From Planctomycetota bacterium (lineage in GTDB: Bacteria; Planctomycetota; Phycisphaerae; Phycisphaerales; SM1A02), in the NCBI GenBank assembly GCA_003671025.1, contig QWPW01000011.1, positions 1-64,000 of the forward strand: a DNA stretch of 64,000 bases, written 5' to 3'. A program made the position numbers and the translations under genes. Under the pieces are notes generated by a model. That model did not search any database and had not been told where the DNA came from. It saw only the letters and a list, made by a program, of their open reading frames with translations. Each line of letters starts with the position of its first letter. The stretch's first letter is position 1. Of this stretch, positions 54,501 to 61,948 are shown one piece after another.

Positions 54501-55416
54501 CGAGTTGCTTCTGATCGGCGCTGAGCACCTTCATGCCTTCGACCATCGCCGCGACTTTGATTTCTTCGCGCACTTTCCAGTTCACGAAGCTCTCGATGTC
54601 AGGGTGATCGAGATCGAGGCAGACCATCTTCGCCGCGCGACGAGTGGTGCCGCCCGACTTGATGGCCGCGGCGGCGCGATCGCCGATGCGCAGGAAACTC
54701 ATCAAGCCCGAGCTCTTGCCTCCGCCGGAAAGTGGCTCGTTTTCGCCGCGACACGCCGAAAAATTCGTGCCCGTGCCCGAGCCATACTTGAACAGGCGCG
54801 CCTCGCGCGTCCACAAATCCATGATGCCGCCCTCACCCACGAGGTCGTCCTTCACCGCTTGGATGAAGCACGCGTGTGGTTGCGGATGGGTGTACGCATC
54901 GGTCGCGAGTTTGGTCGCGCCGCTGCGATGATCAGCGATCCAATGTCCTTGCGATGGACCGGAGATTCCGTAGGCCCACTGCAGTCCGGTGTTGAACCAC
55001 TGCGGACTGTTGGGCGCGGCCATCTGCGTGAGCAGCATGAACGCGAGTTCATCGTAAAACGCTTCGGCGTCGCGCTTGGTGGAGAAGTACCCGAACTTCT
55101 CACCCCAATGCGTCCAGCAACCCGCGAGGCGATGCACCACTTGGCGCACCGAACGCTCTGGGCCCAACACCGGCCGACCCGCGTCGTCCACTATCGCGCT
55201 GCCATCGGCGGCGATCTGCGGCACGCCTGCTTTGCGAAAGTATTTGCTCACGACGATGTCGGTCGCGAGTTGACTCCACGCTGCGGGAATCTCCGCATCG
55301 TTCATCTCAAAGACGGTGGAGCCATCGGTGTTTCCGATGCGACTCGAGCGCCGAGACCACTCGATAGCGTCGTAAACATTCTGGCCAGACTTGGTGAAGC
55401 GTCGCGAAATCTTCAT
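51559..55416 (-). CDS. nrdJ: Adenosylcobalamin-dependent ribonucleotide reductase (class II)
   Basis: This 1285-residue enzyme makes deoxynucleotides using a B12 cofactor, with or without oxygen. The core has ASNPCSEYMFLDNTACNL near the active-site loop and APTGTIGLLMDCDTTGVEP. After about residue 900 a long Ala/Ser/Thr/Glu-rich linker (near SDKTEADSTDVASTDAS) leads to a C-terminal domain with LITMAKEGSTIGGLMDSLG-like sequence and a zinc-ribbon tail, CDSCGSITVRNGTCYRCLNC. AGGAAG lies 8 nt before the ATG. The dcd gene is 176 bp upstream on the same strand. No cobalamin riboswitch could be recognised in that gap. Confidence 0.96.
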   Translation of the reverse strand: MKISRRFTKSGQNVYDAIEWSRRSSRIGNTDGSTVFEMNDAEIPAAWSQLATDIVVSKYFRKAGVPQIAADGSAIVDDAGRPVLGPERSVRQVVHRLAGCWTHWGEKFGYFSTKRDAEAFYDELAFMLLTQMAAPNSPQWFNTGLQWAYGISGPSQGHWIADHRSGATKLATDAYTHPQPHACFIQAVKDDLVGEGGIMDLWTREARLFKYGSGTGTNFSACRGENEPLSGGGKSSGLMSFLRIGDRAAAAIKSGGTTRRAAKMVCLDLDHPDIESFVNWKVREEIKVAAMVEGMKVLSADQKQLAKKLDLKLDYDFNGESYFTVSGQNSNNSVRIPDAFFDALDADSDWKLLRRTDGKVAKTVKARDLWEEINFAAWRCADPGVQYDSTINAWHTCPAGGRINASNPCSEYMFLDNTACNLASINLLKLYDSTTRRFDVEGYEHAINLWTIVLEVSVLMAAFPSKEIADLSWRYRTLGLGYANLGAMLMQAGIPYDSEEGRAVCGMLSSILTGRSYAESALLAAEHGPFAGYAENRESMLRVVRNHRRAACGVSRASDEWESLRIRPVSLDHAVINSGRVNLANAAELLDRTVACWDDALSYGEKFGFRNAQTTVIAPTGTIGLLMDCDTTGVEPDFALVKFKKLAGGGYFKIANQSLRPAIRALGYSETQSDEMVTYVMGALSLDVAMPAADGSRGEAHTTSATTLRSFLLAKGYTHEQLIAVENTLPTVFEIAFAFSAWSMPQEVLEAAGIDAATAKNTPSFNGLRALGLTAKQIDAINRAICGTQTIEGAPYLKDEHLAVFDCANRCGATGERFIKPEGHIRMMAACQPFITGAISKTINLPREATIEEIGACYRLSWELGLKANALYRDGCKLSQPLSTKSDKTEADSTDVASTDASTEASEALSPAATVVVVVTDAEEQKDLLLEALTAEALSAEALKLGALASQPQGTEASSDRVPDHARVEVREVILERVVERIIERPMRRRLADTRESVTHKFNVAGHEGYLIVGLYEDCRPGELFITMAKEGSTIGGLMDSLGTAISVALQYGVPIESLVTKFAHQRFEPMGMTTNSDIPFAKSLVDYIFRWLGMQFIPGYREQNAPRRGASATHAPDGHGDHSSANASNHVPDMTSSLTPILAPKQVMDQAEAPRKETDSCANSMPVATPTTTQDLAQPVRVSWAERRETALAAAAASAKASVVTTQTRTVDTHGSVERITRVSAVAMTATSSTSAALAAATALDHANAALMGDAPACDSCGSITVRNGTCYRCLNCGNSMGCS

Positions 55417-55592
55417 GAGCGGGTACTTCCTAGGCAGAGCAGTGGAGGCTGGGGGGTGATTGCGGTGCAGGCTGAGTCGGAGCTAAGCCTGCAGCGAGTT
55501 CGAGGATGGATCGCGGATGGATCGAAAGGCGAGAGAGGACTGCAAGACGCGCGAAGGGAATTTCAACGCGCGTCCGAATCAATTGGACTGGG

Positions 55593-56291
55593 TTAGTGAG
55601 TGCCCACGGGCGTGCGATGCTGACAGCAACCGGAGGAAGCGCTGCCAACAGTCGCGGTCGAGGTGCAATTCGACGTGATCGGCGCGGTCTCTTGTGCCGG
55701 AACCGGAAGGCCATCCACCATGGGAAGCGTGAGGCCAACCTGATCCTGGTACTTGCCGTTCTTGTCGGCGTAACTGGTGGCGCAGACGCGATCCGCCTTG
55801 AGGAAAATCATTTGCGCAATTCCCTCGTTGGCGTAGATCTTCGCGGGCAGCGGCGTGGTGTTGGAGATCTCGATGGTCACCTTGCCGCGCCACTCGGGCT
55901 CGAGCGGAGTGACGTTGACGATGATTCCGCAGCGCGCGTAGGTCGACTTGCCCACGCAGATCGCGAGAATGTCGCGAGGGACATGGATCGTCTCCACCGT
56001 CTCCGCGAGCGCGAACGAGTTGGGCGGAATGATGATGTGATCACGACCCGTGAGGGCGGTGTCAATCGTGAGGAACAAGTCGTTGGTGAAGTTCTTCGGA
56101 TCGACAACCGCCGTGCCACCGGAAGCGATGGTCAGCGTGGCGTTGGTGAAGACCTTGAACTTGGTCCCCACGCGCACGTCGTAGCCGTAGCTGGAAACTC
56201 CAAAGCTCACCGCGCCGGGGCGCTTTTCGTTGGCCGCGAAGGGCTCGATATGCACGAGCTCGCGAATCTGAGTGTCACTCAACACTGGCAT
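55593..56291 (-). CDS. dcd: dCTP deaminase
   Basis: This 232-residue trimeric deaminase converts dCTP to dUTP for dTMP synthesis. The core [20 protein letters not shown] carries the catalytic Glu region, and [20 protein letters not shown] is conserved. The C-terminal 45 residues are an extra, Cys- and Thr-rich tail ([20 protein letters not shown]) that the core family lacks. It precedes nrdJ on the same strand, so the pair would supply dNTPs together. Bifunctional dCTP deaminase/dUTPase forms exist, but there is no evidence for that here. Confidence 0.94.
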   Translation of the reverse strand: MPVLSDTQIRELVHIEPFAANEKRPGAVSFGVSSYGYDVRVGTKFKVFTNATLTIASGGTAVVDPKNFTNDLFLTIDTALTGRDHIIIPPNSFALAETVETIHVPRDILAICVGKSTYARCGIIVNVTPLEPEWRGKVTIEISNTTPLPAKIYANEGIAQMIFLKADRVCATSYADKNGKYQDQVGLTLPMVDGLPVPAQETAPITSNCTSTATVGSASSGCCQHRTPVGTH

Positions 56292-56489
56292 AGGAACTCA
56301 CCGAGCGCAAGCCCCACCGGCTCACACGGTCCCCGCTTCGCGCGCCACCATGCGCCTCGAATCGGAGTGTTCTAGAGAGAGGCCGCCATCCTGGAGGCCT
56401 TGAGTTTTCAAACGCAAATTGGTTGTGCAATCACGAGTCGACTGACGCTTCACCGACTCGTCACGCGTGCCCGCTACGAAAGTCTTAAG

Positions 56490-56701
56490 AACTCGTTGAA
56501 ACGAGTTCTGAAGTCTTAACAACTCGTTGAAACGAGTTCTGAAGTCTTAACAACTCGTTGAAACGCGTTCGGAAGTCCTAGAACTCGCCGAAACGAGTTC
56601 TGAAGTCCTAGAACTCGCCGAAACGAGTTCTGAAGTCCTAGAACTCGCCGAAACGAGTTCTGAAGTCCTAGAACTCGCCGAAACGGGCTCTACAGACAGC
56701 C
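56490..56701 (+). repeat. Seven-copy 30/31-bp hairpin repeat array
   Basis: Direct, unspaced copies start at 56490, 56521, 56552, 56582, 56612, 56642 and 56672. The first two are 31 bp and the rest 30 bp; the last is diverged. Each carries AACTCG-NNGAAA-CGAGTT, a 6-bp stem with a GAAA-containing loop, then TCTGAAGTCNTA. Copies 4-6 are identical. There are no spacers, so this is not a CRISPR array. Loop changes (TTGAAA in early copies, CCGAAA in later ones) leave the stem intact; copy 3 is CGCGTT. Confidence 0.93.
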
Positions 56702-57262
56702 TGAGGCCTATCACATCATCATTCTGGTTTGGGGTTGAGGCCTCGTTCGCCGCGTGCATTGCACCCACGGGAACTCCGCCTCTTGAGAGTCTACCCCAAC
56801 CTGTAGTGGTAGCAAGCGCAAATTCCACCATCTGTAGTAATTTCTTGTGAATTCCTGAAGCCGCAGCGGGAAAGCCGAAACCGCGCCCGCAAACTGTCCG
56901 GCGAACCTACGTTGAGGGTCGCCACCGGATTCTCTCTGACGCTCCGCATGATTCTCTCTCGATCCTTCCACCAGCATCGCGCGACACAACGGCGCACTCC
57001 GTTTGAATTGACTTCGGGACCGATGGAACGATCGGCCGCCAGCGCCGATGCGCGCATTCGCGCAATCGACTCCGTCGCGCACCGTACCGCGCGCGCGCAA
57101 GTGACAGAACTGCCCCCGCGAAAGTGGAAAACCTGTTGCTGTCCTGACCGACACCCGCACAGTCCTGTCTGTTGGCCTGGCAGCAATCACGCGCGTCGTG
57201 CAAACAAAACGTCTCGTCGCAGCGCGCACGACTGATCTGTGCGCATGCTTTCTTCGGGGGCG

Positions 57263-57268
57263 TAGCAT
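57263..57268 (+). promoter_or_regulatory. Candidate -10 element (TAGCAT) for the uvrD-like gene
   Basis: TAGCAT ends 7 nt before GTG 57276 with no Shine-Dalgarno sequence. The same hexamer serves lysS and the Dabb gene at similar distance, and it helps select GTG 57276 as start. Confidence 0.5.
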
Positions 57269-57275
57269 CGCCGCC

Positions 57276-59546
57276 GTGACTCTCTCCCCCGCCGATGTCC
57301 CGACCGATCTCACTCATGACTTGACCTCAGCGCAACTCGATGCGGTGTGTCACGGCGAGGGGCCCGCGTTGGTGCTCGCGGGACCGGGCTCTGGAAAGAC
57401 GCGCGTCATCACTCGACGGATTGCGGCGCTCATCGCGCGCGGCGTTCCTCCGTGGAAGATTCTCGCGCTCACCTTCACCAATCGTGCTGCAGGAGAAATG
57501 CGCGAGCGCGTGTCGCGACTGGTCGCGCGCGACGATGGTTCGCGCACCGGCTTGGTGGTCGCGACGTTTCACTCGCATTGCTGCGCAATATTGCGGCGCT
57601 TCGGTGATCGCGTTGGATTGCAAGCGGGCTTCTCCATCTATGACGCGGGCGACCAGAAGGACGCGATCAAGACGGCGCTCGAAGAGGCGAGTCTCTCCGC
57701 TACGCAATGGACTCCCGCGAGTGTGCTCGCGGAAATCTCCAACGCCAAGAACAAACTCCGCGACAGCGCGGCGTATCTCGCCGATGCGAATGATTTCTGG
57801 ACGCGCTCGGTGGCCAAGGCGTACCAGTCCTATGAGACGGTGCTTACGCGCTCTAACGCCGTGGATTTCGATGATTTGTTGCTCAAGGTCGCGCTGTTAC
57901 TCAAGAGCGACAGTGAGGTGCGTGAGCTCTTGCAAACTCGCCATCAATGGGTGATGGTCGACGAGTATCAAGACACCAATCATGCGCAGTTCGTCATCGC
58001 CCACGCGTTGGCCGAGCGCTCGAAGAACCTCTTGGTCGTCGGCGATCCCGATCAATCGATCTACGGTTGGCGCGGCGCGGACATCAGCAACATCTTGGAG
58101 TTCGAAGAGCAGTTTCCTGGCGCGCGCGTCATTCCGCTGGGCGAGAATTTCCGATCGACCGCACACATCGTGCGTGCCGCGGCTGGACTCATTAGTCACA
58201 ACGTTCGACGCAAGCACAAGGAACTTTCCACGGCGCTTGGTGCGGGAATTCCTGTGGCGATTTTTAAGTGCAACGACGAACACGAAGAGGCCGACCGCGT
58301 GGCCGCGTTCTTGCAAGCGCGCGCGCAAGAGGGCATTCCCTGGCGGTCGATGGCGGTGCTCTACCGCATGAACGCGCTCTCGCGAGTGATGGAAGATGCG
58401 CTGCGGCGCAAGTCGATTCCGTCAACCATTGCACGCGGAACTGCGTTTTACGACCGTAAGGAAATCAAGGACGCGCTGGCCTATCTGCGTGTCTGCGTCA
58501 ATCCGCGCGATGAAGTTTCGCTGCGCCGCATCGTCAATGTTCCCGCGCGCGGCATCGGCTCCACCACCCAGCGCAAGATCGAAGCCTACGCAATTTCCCA
58601 CGGATTACCGCTGATTTCTGGGTTTGCCCAAGCGGGTCGTGCGGGCATTGTTAGCGGCAAGAGCGCCAAGTCCGTCGAGGCATTTGTGCTCATGATCCGC
58701 GAGTTCGCCCAGACGCTCGAAGAGCGCTTGCCTGGCGATCTCGCCGAGTTTGTCAGCGAATTACTCGAAACAAGTAAACTTGATCAGCTCGATGATCACT
58801 CAACCGTTGACGAACGCGAGCGCGTCGCCAACCTCGAGGAGCTGGTCTCGGCGGCGGCGCAGTTTCGTCTGCCTGATGATGAACCAGTTGCGGATGTCGC
58901 GGAAGACGATGCTGGGTACGACGGGGATCAGCGCGCGGGCGAACATCCACCCACGCTTGCCGACGCGCTGCGACTGTGGCTCGAGAGCGTTTCGCTCGTC
59001 GCCGACGCGGACTCGGTCGATCCGCAACAAGGCAGCGTGACGCTCATGACCCTGCACGCGGCCAAGGGCTTGGAGTTTGACAGCGTGGCCGTGATCGGTG
59101 TTGAGAGCGGAATTCTTCCACACAGCCGCGCGAGCAATGGCGAGCAAGGAATCGAAGAAGAGCGACGACTGCTCTTCGTAGGCATGACTCGCGCCGAGCG
59201 CGCGCTCATGGTGAGTTCTGCGGCGGTGCGTTCGGTGCGCGGAGTGCGGCAAGCGTCGATCGAAAGCGAGTTTCTCCGCGAGATTCCCCGCGAAAGCTGC
59301 ACCCACAGCGACACCACCGAGCGATTCTCCGGCGGGCGCATCGAGTACGACGATCCCGAAGCGTTCAGCGATATGGATGTCGGCGAGATGTTTCCCGTGG
59401 GGTCGATGGTGCGTCATCCCATCTTCGGTGTGGGCAAGATTGAATACCTCGCGCGCGGTTTCGGTGGCACACGTGCACGCATCTCCTTTCGTTCGGTGGG
59501 TCTCAAGACGCTCATCGTGGAGCACGCGAAACTTTCGCGTGCGTGA
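57276..59546 (+). CDS. UvrD/PcrA-type superfamily 1 DNA helicase
   Basis: This 756-residue 3'-5' helicase shows the ordered SF1 motifs: Q motif LTSAQLDAV, motif I LAGPGSGKT, ALTFTNRAAGEM (Ia), VDEYQDTNHAQ (II), VVGDPDQSIYGWRGAD (III), GENFRST (IV), LMTLHAAKGLEF (V) and FVGMTRAERAL (VI). It takes part in nucleotide-excision and mismatch repair and in clearing RecA or stalled polymerase. The length and C-terminal VGSMVRHPIFGVGKI RNA-polymerase-binding-like segment match PcrA/UvrD. GTG 57276 is the start by spacing to a -10 element; the reading frame also opens at 57198. Confidence 0.95.
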   Translation: MTLSPADVPTDLTHDLTSAQLDAVCHGEGPALVLAGPGSGKTRVITRRIAALIARGVPPWKILALTFTNRAAGEMRERVSRLVARDDGSRTGLVVATFHSHCCAILRRFGDRVGLQAGFSIYDAGDQKDAIKTALEEASLSATQWTPASVLAEISNAKNKLRDSAAYLADANDFWTRSVAKAYQSYETVLTRSNAVDFDDLLLKVALLLKSDSEVRELLQTRHQWVMVDEYQDTNHAQFVIAHALAERSKNLLVVGDPDQSIYGWRGADISNILEFEEQFPGARVIPLGENFRSTAHIVRAAAGLISHNVRRKHKELSTALGAGIPVAIFKCNDEHEEADRVAAFLQARAQEGIPWRSMAVLYRMNALSRVMEDALRRKSIPSTIARGTAFYDRKEIKDALAYLRVCVNPRDEVSLRRIVNVPARGIGSTTQRKIEAYAISHGLPLISGFAQAGRAGIVSGKSAKSVEAFVLMIREFAQTLEERLPGDLAEFVSELLETSKLDQLDDHSTVDERERVANLEELVSAAAQFRLPDDEPVADVAEDDAGYDGDQRAGEHPPTLADALRLWLESVSLVADADSVDPQQGSVTLMTLHAAKGLEFDSVAVIGVESGILPHSRASNGEQGIEEERRLLFVGMTRAERALMVSSAAVRSVRGVRQASIESEFLREIPRESCTHSDTTERFSGGRIEYDDPEAFSDMDVGEMFPVGSMVRHPIFGVGKIEYLARGFGGTRARISFRSVGLKTLIVEHAKLSRA

Positions 59547-59594
59547 GTAGCGTCGGCGCAGCACTCCGCGCGCTTGAGTGCAAACGAGCGTCGC

Positions 59595-59600
59595 TATCGT
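59595..59600 (+). promoter_or_regulatory. Candidate -10 element (TATCGT) for the DUF1684 gene
   Basis: TATCGT ends 6 nt before ATG 59607, again without a Shine-Dalgarno sequence. Confidence 0.4.
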
Positions 59601-59606
59601 GCGCGC

Positions 59607-60614
59607 ATGAACTCGTCGATCGCGCCGCTCATGATCACCGCGAACTCTGCTTCACACACGATGTCACTCGCGCTTCCCCTGCTGTGGATCGCACTGGTTG
59701 CGAGCGTGACCATGCAAAGTTCCTGCGGCAAATCACCACTGAGCCGCGTTGGATTCGATGACGCCGCGCGGCAAGCGTGGCATGACGCGCGCATCACGAC
59801 GCTCACCACAGACGACGGTTGGCTCACCTTGGTCGGGCTCGACTTTCTTGAAAGTGACGCTTATTCGTTTGGCAGCGCGCCCAATTGTTCGTTGCGCTAC
59901 TTGCATGCGAGCGCTCCACAGATTGGCGTCTTCACGCGTGCAGGTGATCGCGTCACCTTTGCCGCCAACAGTGGCGTGACTGTCACCGGCGACGGAGTTC
60001 TCATCACCGAGTGTGTGCTGCTTACGGATGATGCGAGCGCGCTCGCTCCACCGCCGTCCAACGCGGCGCGCACGCTGCGCAACGGACCACTCACGATCAC
60101 ACTCGTGCGTCGCAACGGCGATCTTGCCTTGCGGATCAAGGACAACGACAGTGCGATTCGCCGTGATTTCGCGGGAATCGCGCTGTTTCCCTTCGATGAG
60201 TCGCTGGTGGTCGAGGCAACTGTCGAACGCGCCAATGCACAGGGCACCATCTCCATCACCAACGTTGCGGGCTTTGTCGAGCAACAACCCATCGCGGCGA
60301 AGTTGCGTTTTCAGTTGCAGGGAAAGACGCACACGCTGACCGCGACGGCTGGTTCGCAGGATCAACTCTTCATCGTGTTTGGTGATGCGAGCAACGGCGC
60401 GGCGACATACGGCGGCGGACGATTTCTCGACATCGCTCCAGGAAGCGATGGACGCACGTTGATTGATTTCAATCGCGCCTACAACCCACCCTGCTGCTTC
60501 ACCGCATTCGCGACTTGTCCGTTGCCGCCGCGCGAAAATATTCTGTCGATAGAGATCGAGGCCGGAGAGCGCGCGCCTGTGAGTTCCCACGACGACGACG
60601 CGTCCGCGCATTGA
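59607..60614 (+). CDS. DUF1684-family protein, probably exported
   Basis: The 335-residue protein matches the DUF1684 pattern: TDDGWLTLVGLDFLESDAYSF near the start, RIKDNDSAIRRDFAGIALFP, YGGGRFLD and the C-terminal block FNRAYNPPCCFTAFATCPLP. An N-terminal hydrophobic stretch ending in MQSSCGKS suggests export, possibly as a lipoprotein, although the lipobox is not standard. No function is known for the family. It follows the helicase gene by 60 bp and is convergent with the next gene at 6 bp. Confidence 0.83.
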   Translation: MNSSIAPLMITANSASHTMSLALPLLWIALVASVTMQSSCGKSPLSRVGFDDAARQAWHDARITTLTTDDGWLTLVGLDFLESDAYSFGSAPNCSLRYLHASAPQIGVFTRAGDRVTFAANSGVTVTGDGVLITECVLLTDDASALAPPPSNAARTLRNGPLTITLVRRNGDLALRIKDNDSAIRRDFAGIALFPFDESLVVEATVERANAQGTISITNVAGFVEQQPIAAKLRFQLQGKTHTLTATAGSQDQLFIVFGDASNGAATYGGGRFLDIAPGSDGRTLIDFNRAYNPPCCFTAFATCPLPPRENILSIEIEAGERAPVSSHDDDASAH

Positions 60615-60620
60615 CGTTGA

Positions 60621-61079
60621 TCACGGGGCGAAGTCAATGATGTATGAACGCGCCCACTTGGAGCGCCACGTCGCCACGAGTTCCAAGTGGCGCGGATCTT
60701 CGAGATACCGGCGATAGTCTTCCACCGAGTCGAACTGCACGATGATGGCGAGGTCGTAGTCCGTGGCCACGTTGGCGCGACCGATGTCAACCGGCGCGCC
60801 GCACACATAGCCCTTGACCCACGGGATAGTGGCCATCAGCGCATCACTCGCCGCGCGCATCGCGGGAATATCCGCATCGTCGGTGAGGTCGACCACCACG
60901 ACGTGTTGCAGCGGCGCGGCCATCGTGCGCGGGGCATGATCTGCGGGCCCAGAGGCGCATCCGATCATGCATGCACTAGTCGATGCCGCGAGAAGCAGCA
61001 TTTTTTGCGGGAAATCAAGCGCAAATGCGTTGAGCGCTCGTGCGCAAGAACGAGCGATGCATGAAGTAGTCAGGTTCAT
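60621..61079 (-). CDS. Dabb-domain lipoprotein
   Basis: This 152-residue protein has a long N-terminal signal with a lipobox-like MIGC (Cys41). A stress-responsive alpha/beta-barrel (Dabb) domain follows: HVVVVDLTDDAD, IPWVKGYVCGAPVDIGR, YDLAIIVQFDSVEDYRRYL and DPRHLELVATW. Plant and bacterial relatives are cyclase-like or stress proteins; an outer-membrane-linked Dabb protein is unusual. ATG 61079 is chosen because TAGCAT ends 7 nt upstream; ATG 61088 falls inside that element's reach. Confidence 0.8.
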   Translation of the reverse strand: MNLTTSCIARSCARALNAFALDFPQKMLLLAASTSACMIGCASGPADHAPRTMAAPLQHVVVVDLTDDADIPAMRAASDALMATIPWVKGYVCGAPVDIGRANVATDYDLAIIVQFDSVEDYRRYLEDPRHLELVATWRSKWARSYIIDFAP

Positions 61080-61086
61080 GCGGACC

Positions 61087-61092
61087 ATGCTA
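61087..61092 (-). promoter_or_regulatory. Candidate -10 element (TAGCAT) for the Dabb lipoprotein gene
   Basis: TAGCAT on the minus strand ends 7 nt before ATG 61079, the same hexamer and spacing as at the uvrD-like gene. Confidence 0.5.
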
Positions 61093-61125
61093 CCGCCTGT
61101 CGCGCGTTGATCACGCGCGAGTGAT

Positions 61126-61869
61126 TTAGTCAACCGCGCGCAGTGCTTCAGCGCGCTCGAGTTCATCGGGCGCGTATCGCGCGATGAGATCGGCGATGAG
61201 CAAACCCAACGCGTCGCGATCGTCGAATGTTCGCGCTCCGTTCAGCGCGCGTGCATTCACTGCACACGTGGCAGGAAGTTTGGCGGCGTCCGCCTTGGCT
61301 GCTTCCGCCGCGATCCACGCCGCGTCCACGCGCTCTGGAAGTTCGGGCGAGGCAAAGTAGATTCGTGAACGCAACGGATCGGCAACGCGCGTCACGCCAT
61401 CGGAGCCAACCTCGCTCGTCTGCGGCACTACGACGACCAGCACGCCCGACTCGTATCCAACATTGCAACGTTCCGCGGTTTGCGCGCCCACGAGCAAGAC
61501 GCTGTCGGCGAGTTGTCGCGGAATCAGAAACGCCTTTGGCGCACGAATCACCAGCACATGTCCGCGCGTGACCGTCACCACATCCTTACGCATGTTGTGC
61601 ACGTAACTATTCGCGAGTTCAAACGGAATCGCTTCGAGAACTTCGGTCACCATCGCGGGCGTCGCAGGAACGCTGGGCATTCCTTGCACTTGCGGCGGGG
61701 CCTTGCTCGGCGGCGCGACTTCGCCTGAAGGAGTCGATGGAGTTGTCGCAGGATTGGTGGTCGAGTTCGGAGGCACCGCACTCGCGGCTGCAACGCTGAC
61801 CAGCGCAACTGAGGTCAATACTGAGGTCAATACTGAGGTAGATACTGCGGAAATCACGGTGTTTTTCAT
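61126..61869 (-). CDS. Hypothetical secreted protein (247 aa)
   Basis: The protein is not recognised. It has a signal peptide with a short repeat (STSVLTSVLTSV) and a Thr/Pro-rich segment, then a compact domain with strands such as VTVTRGHVLVIRAPKAFLIP and CNVGYESGVLVVVV. The repeat is encoded by a 12-bp tandem duplication (AATACTGAGGTC). The C-terminus is helical and charged. It lies between the Dabb gene (46 bp) and the hydrolase gene (79 bp upstream) on the same strand, so the three may form an operon. The longer frame to 62286 is not coding. Confidence 0.65.
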   Translation of the reverse strand: MKNTVISAVSTSVLTSVLTSVALVSVAAASAVPPNSTTNPATTPSTPSGEVAPPSKAPPQVQGMPSVPATPAMVTEVLEAIPFELANSYVHNMRKDVVTVTRGHVLVIRAPKAFLIPRQLADSVLLVGAQTAERCNVGYESGVLVVVVPQTSEVGSDGVTRVADPLRSRIYFASPELPERVDAAWIAAEAAKADAAKLPATCAVNARALNGARTFDDRDALGLLIADLIARYAPDELERAEALRAVD

Positions 61870-61948
61870 GAGCAGTGCTCGATCAATTGGAGAGTAAATC
61901 GTGGAGGTTCGTGTCAACGCGATGCGAGCTCGCATGGCCTTCAAGCAC

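Larger units (their letters stand above)
56292..57275. other. 984-bp intergenic region between dcd and the uvrD-like gene
   Basis: It holds the 30/31-bp hairpin repeat array (56490-56701) and, at its right end, the promoter of the helicase gene. Short frames on both strands exist, including one on the minus strand running through the repeats, but none has independent support. The rest shows no recognisable signal. Confidence 0.6.

Noticed and set aside
55417-55592. Cobalamin riboswitch upstream of nrdJ
   Set aside because: Only a partial match to the B12 box (CCACTGC on the minus strand) was found, and none of the other conserved riboswitch segments.
53260-55596. A 778-codon open frame on the plus strand opposite nrdJ
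   Set aside because: It is the antisense shadow of a strongly conserved gene in high-GC DNA. Its translation is rich in Arg, His and Ala without any domain. Similar long shadows at 9634-11337 and 12735-15137 (minus), 15733-17931 (minus) and 18561-20528 (minus) were left out for the same reason.
56490-56701. CRISPR array
   Set aside because: The repeats are directly adjacent with no spacers, have only 6-bp stems, and no cas gene is nearby.
56547-56831. A minus-strand 94-codon frame running through the hairpin repeats, giving LVSASSRTSE repeats
   Set aside because: The unit is 31 bp in the early copies, so the frame is kept only in the later ones. There is no ribosome site or homologous domain. 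It is left open whether this strand is transcribed.
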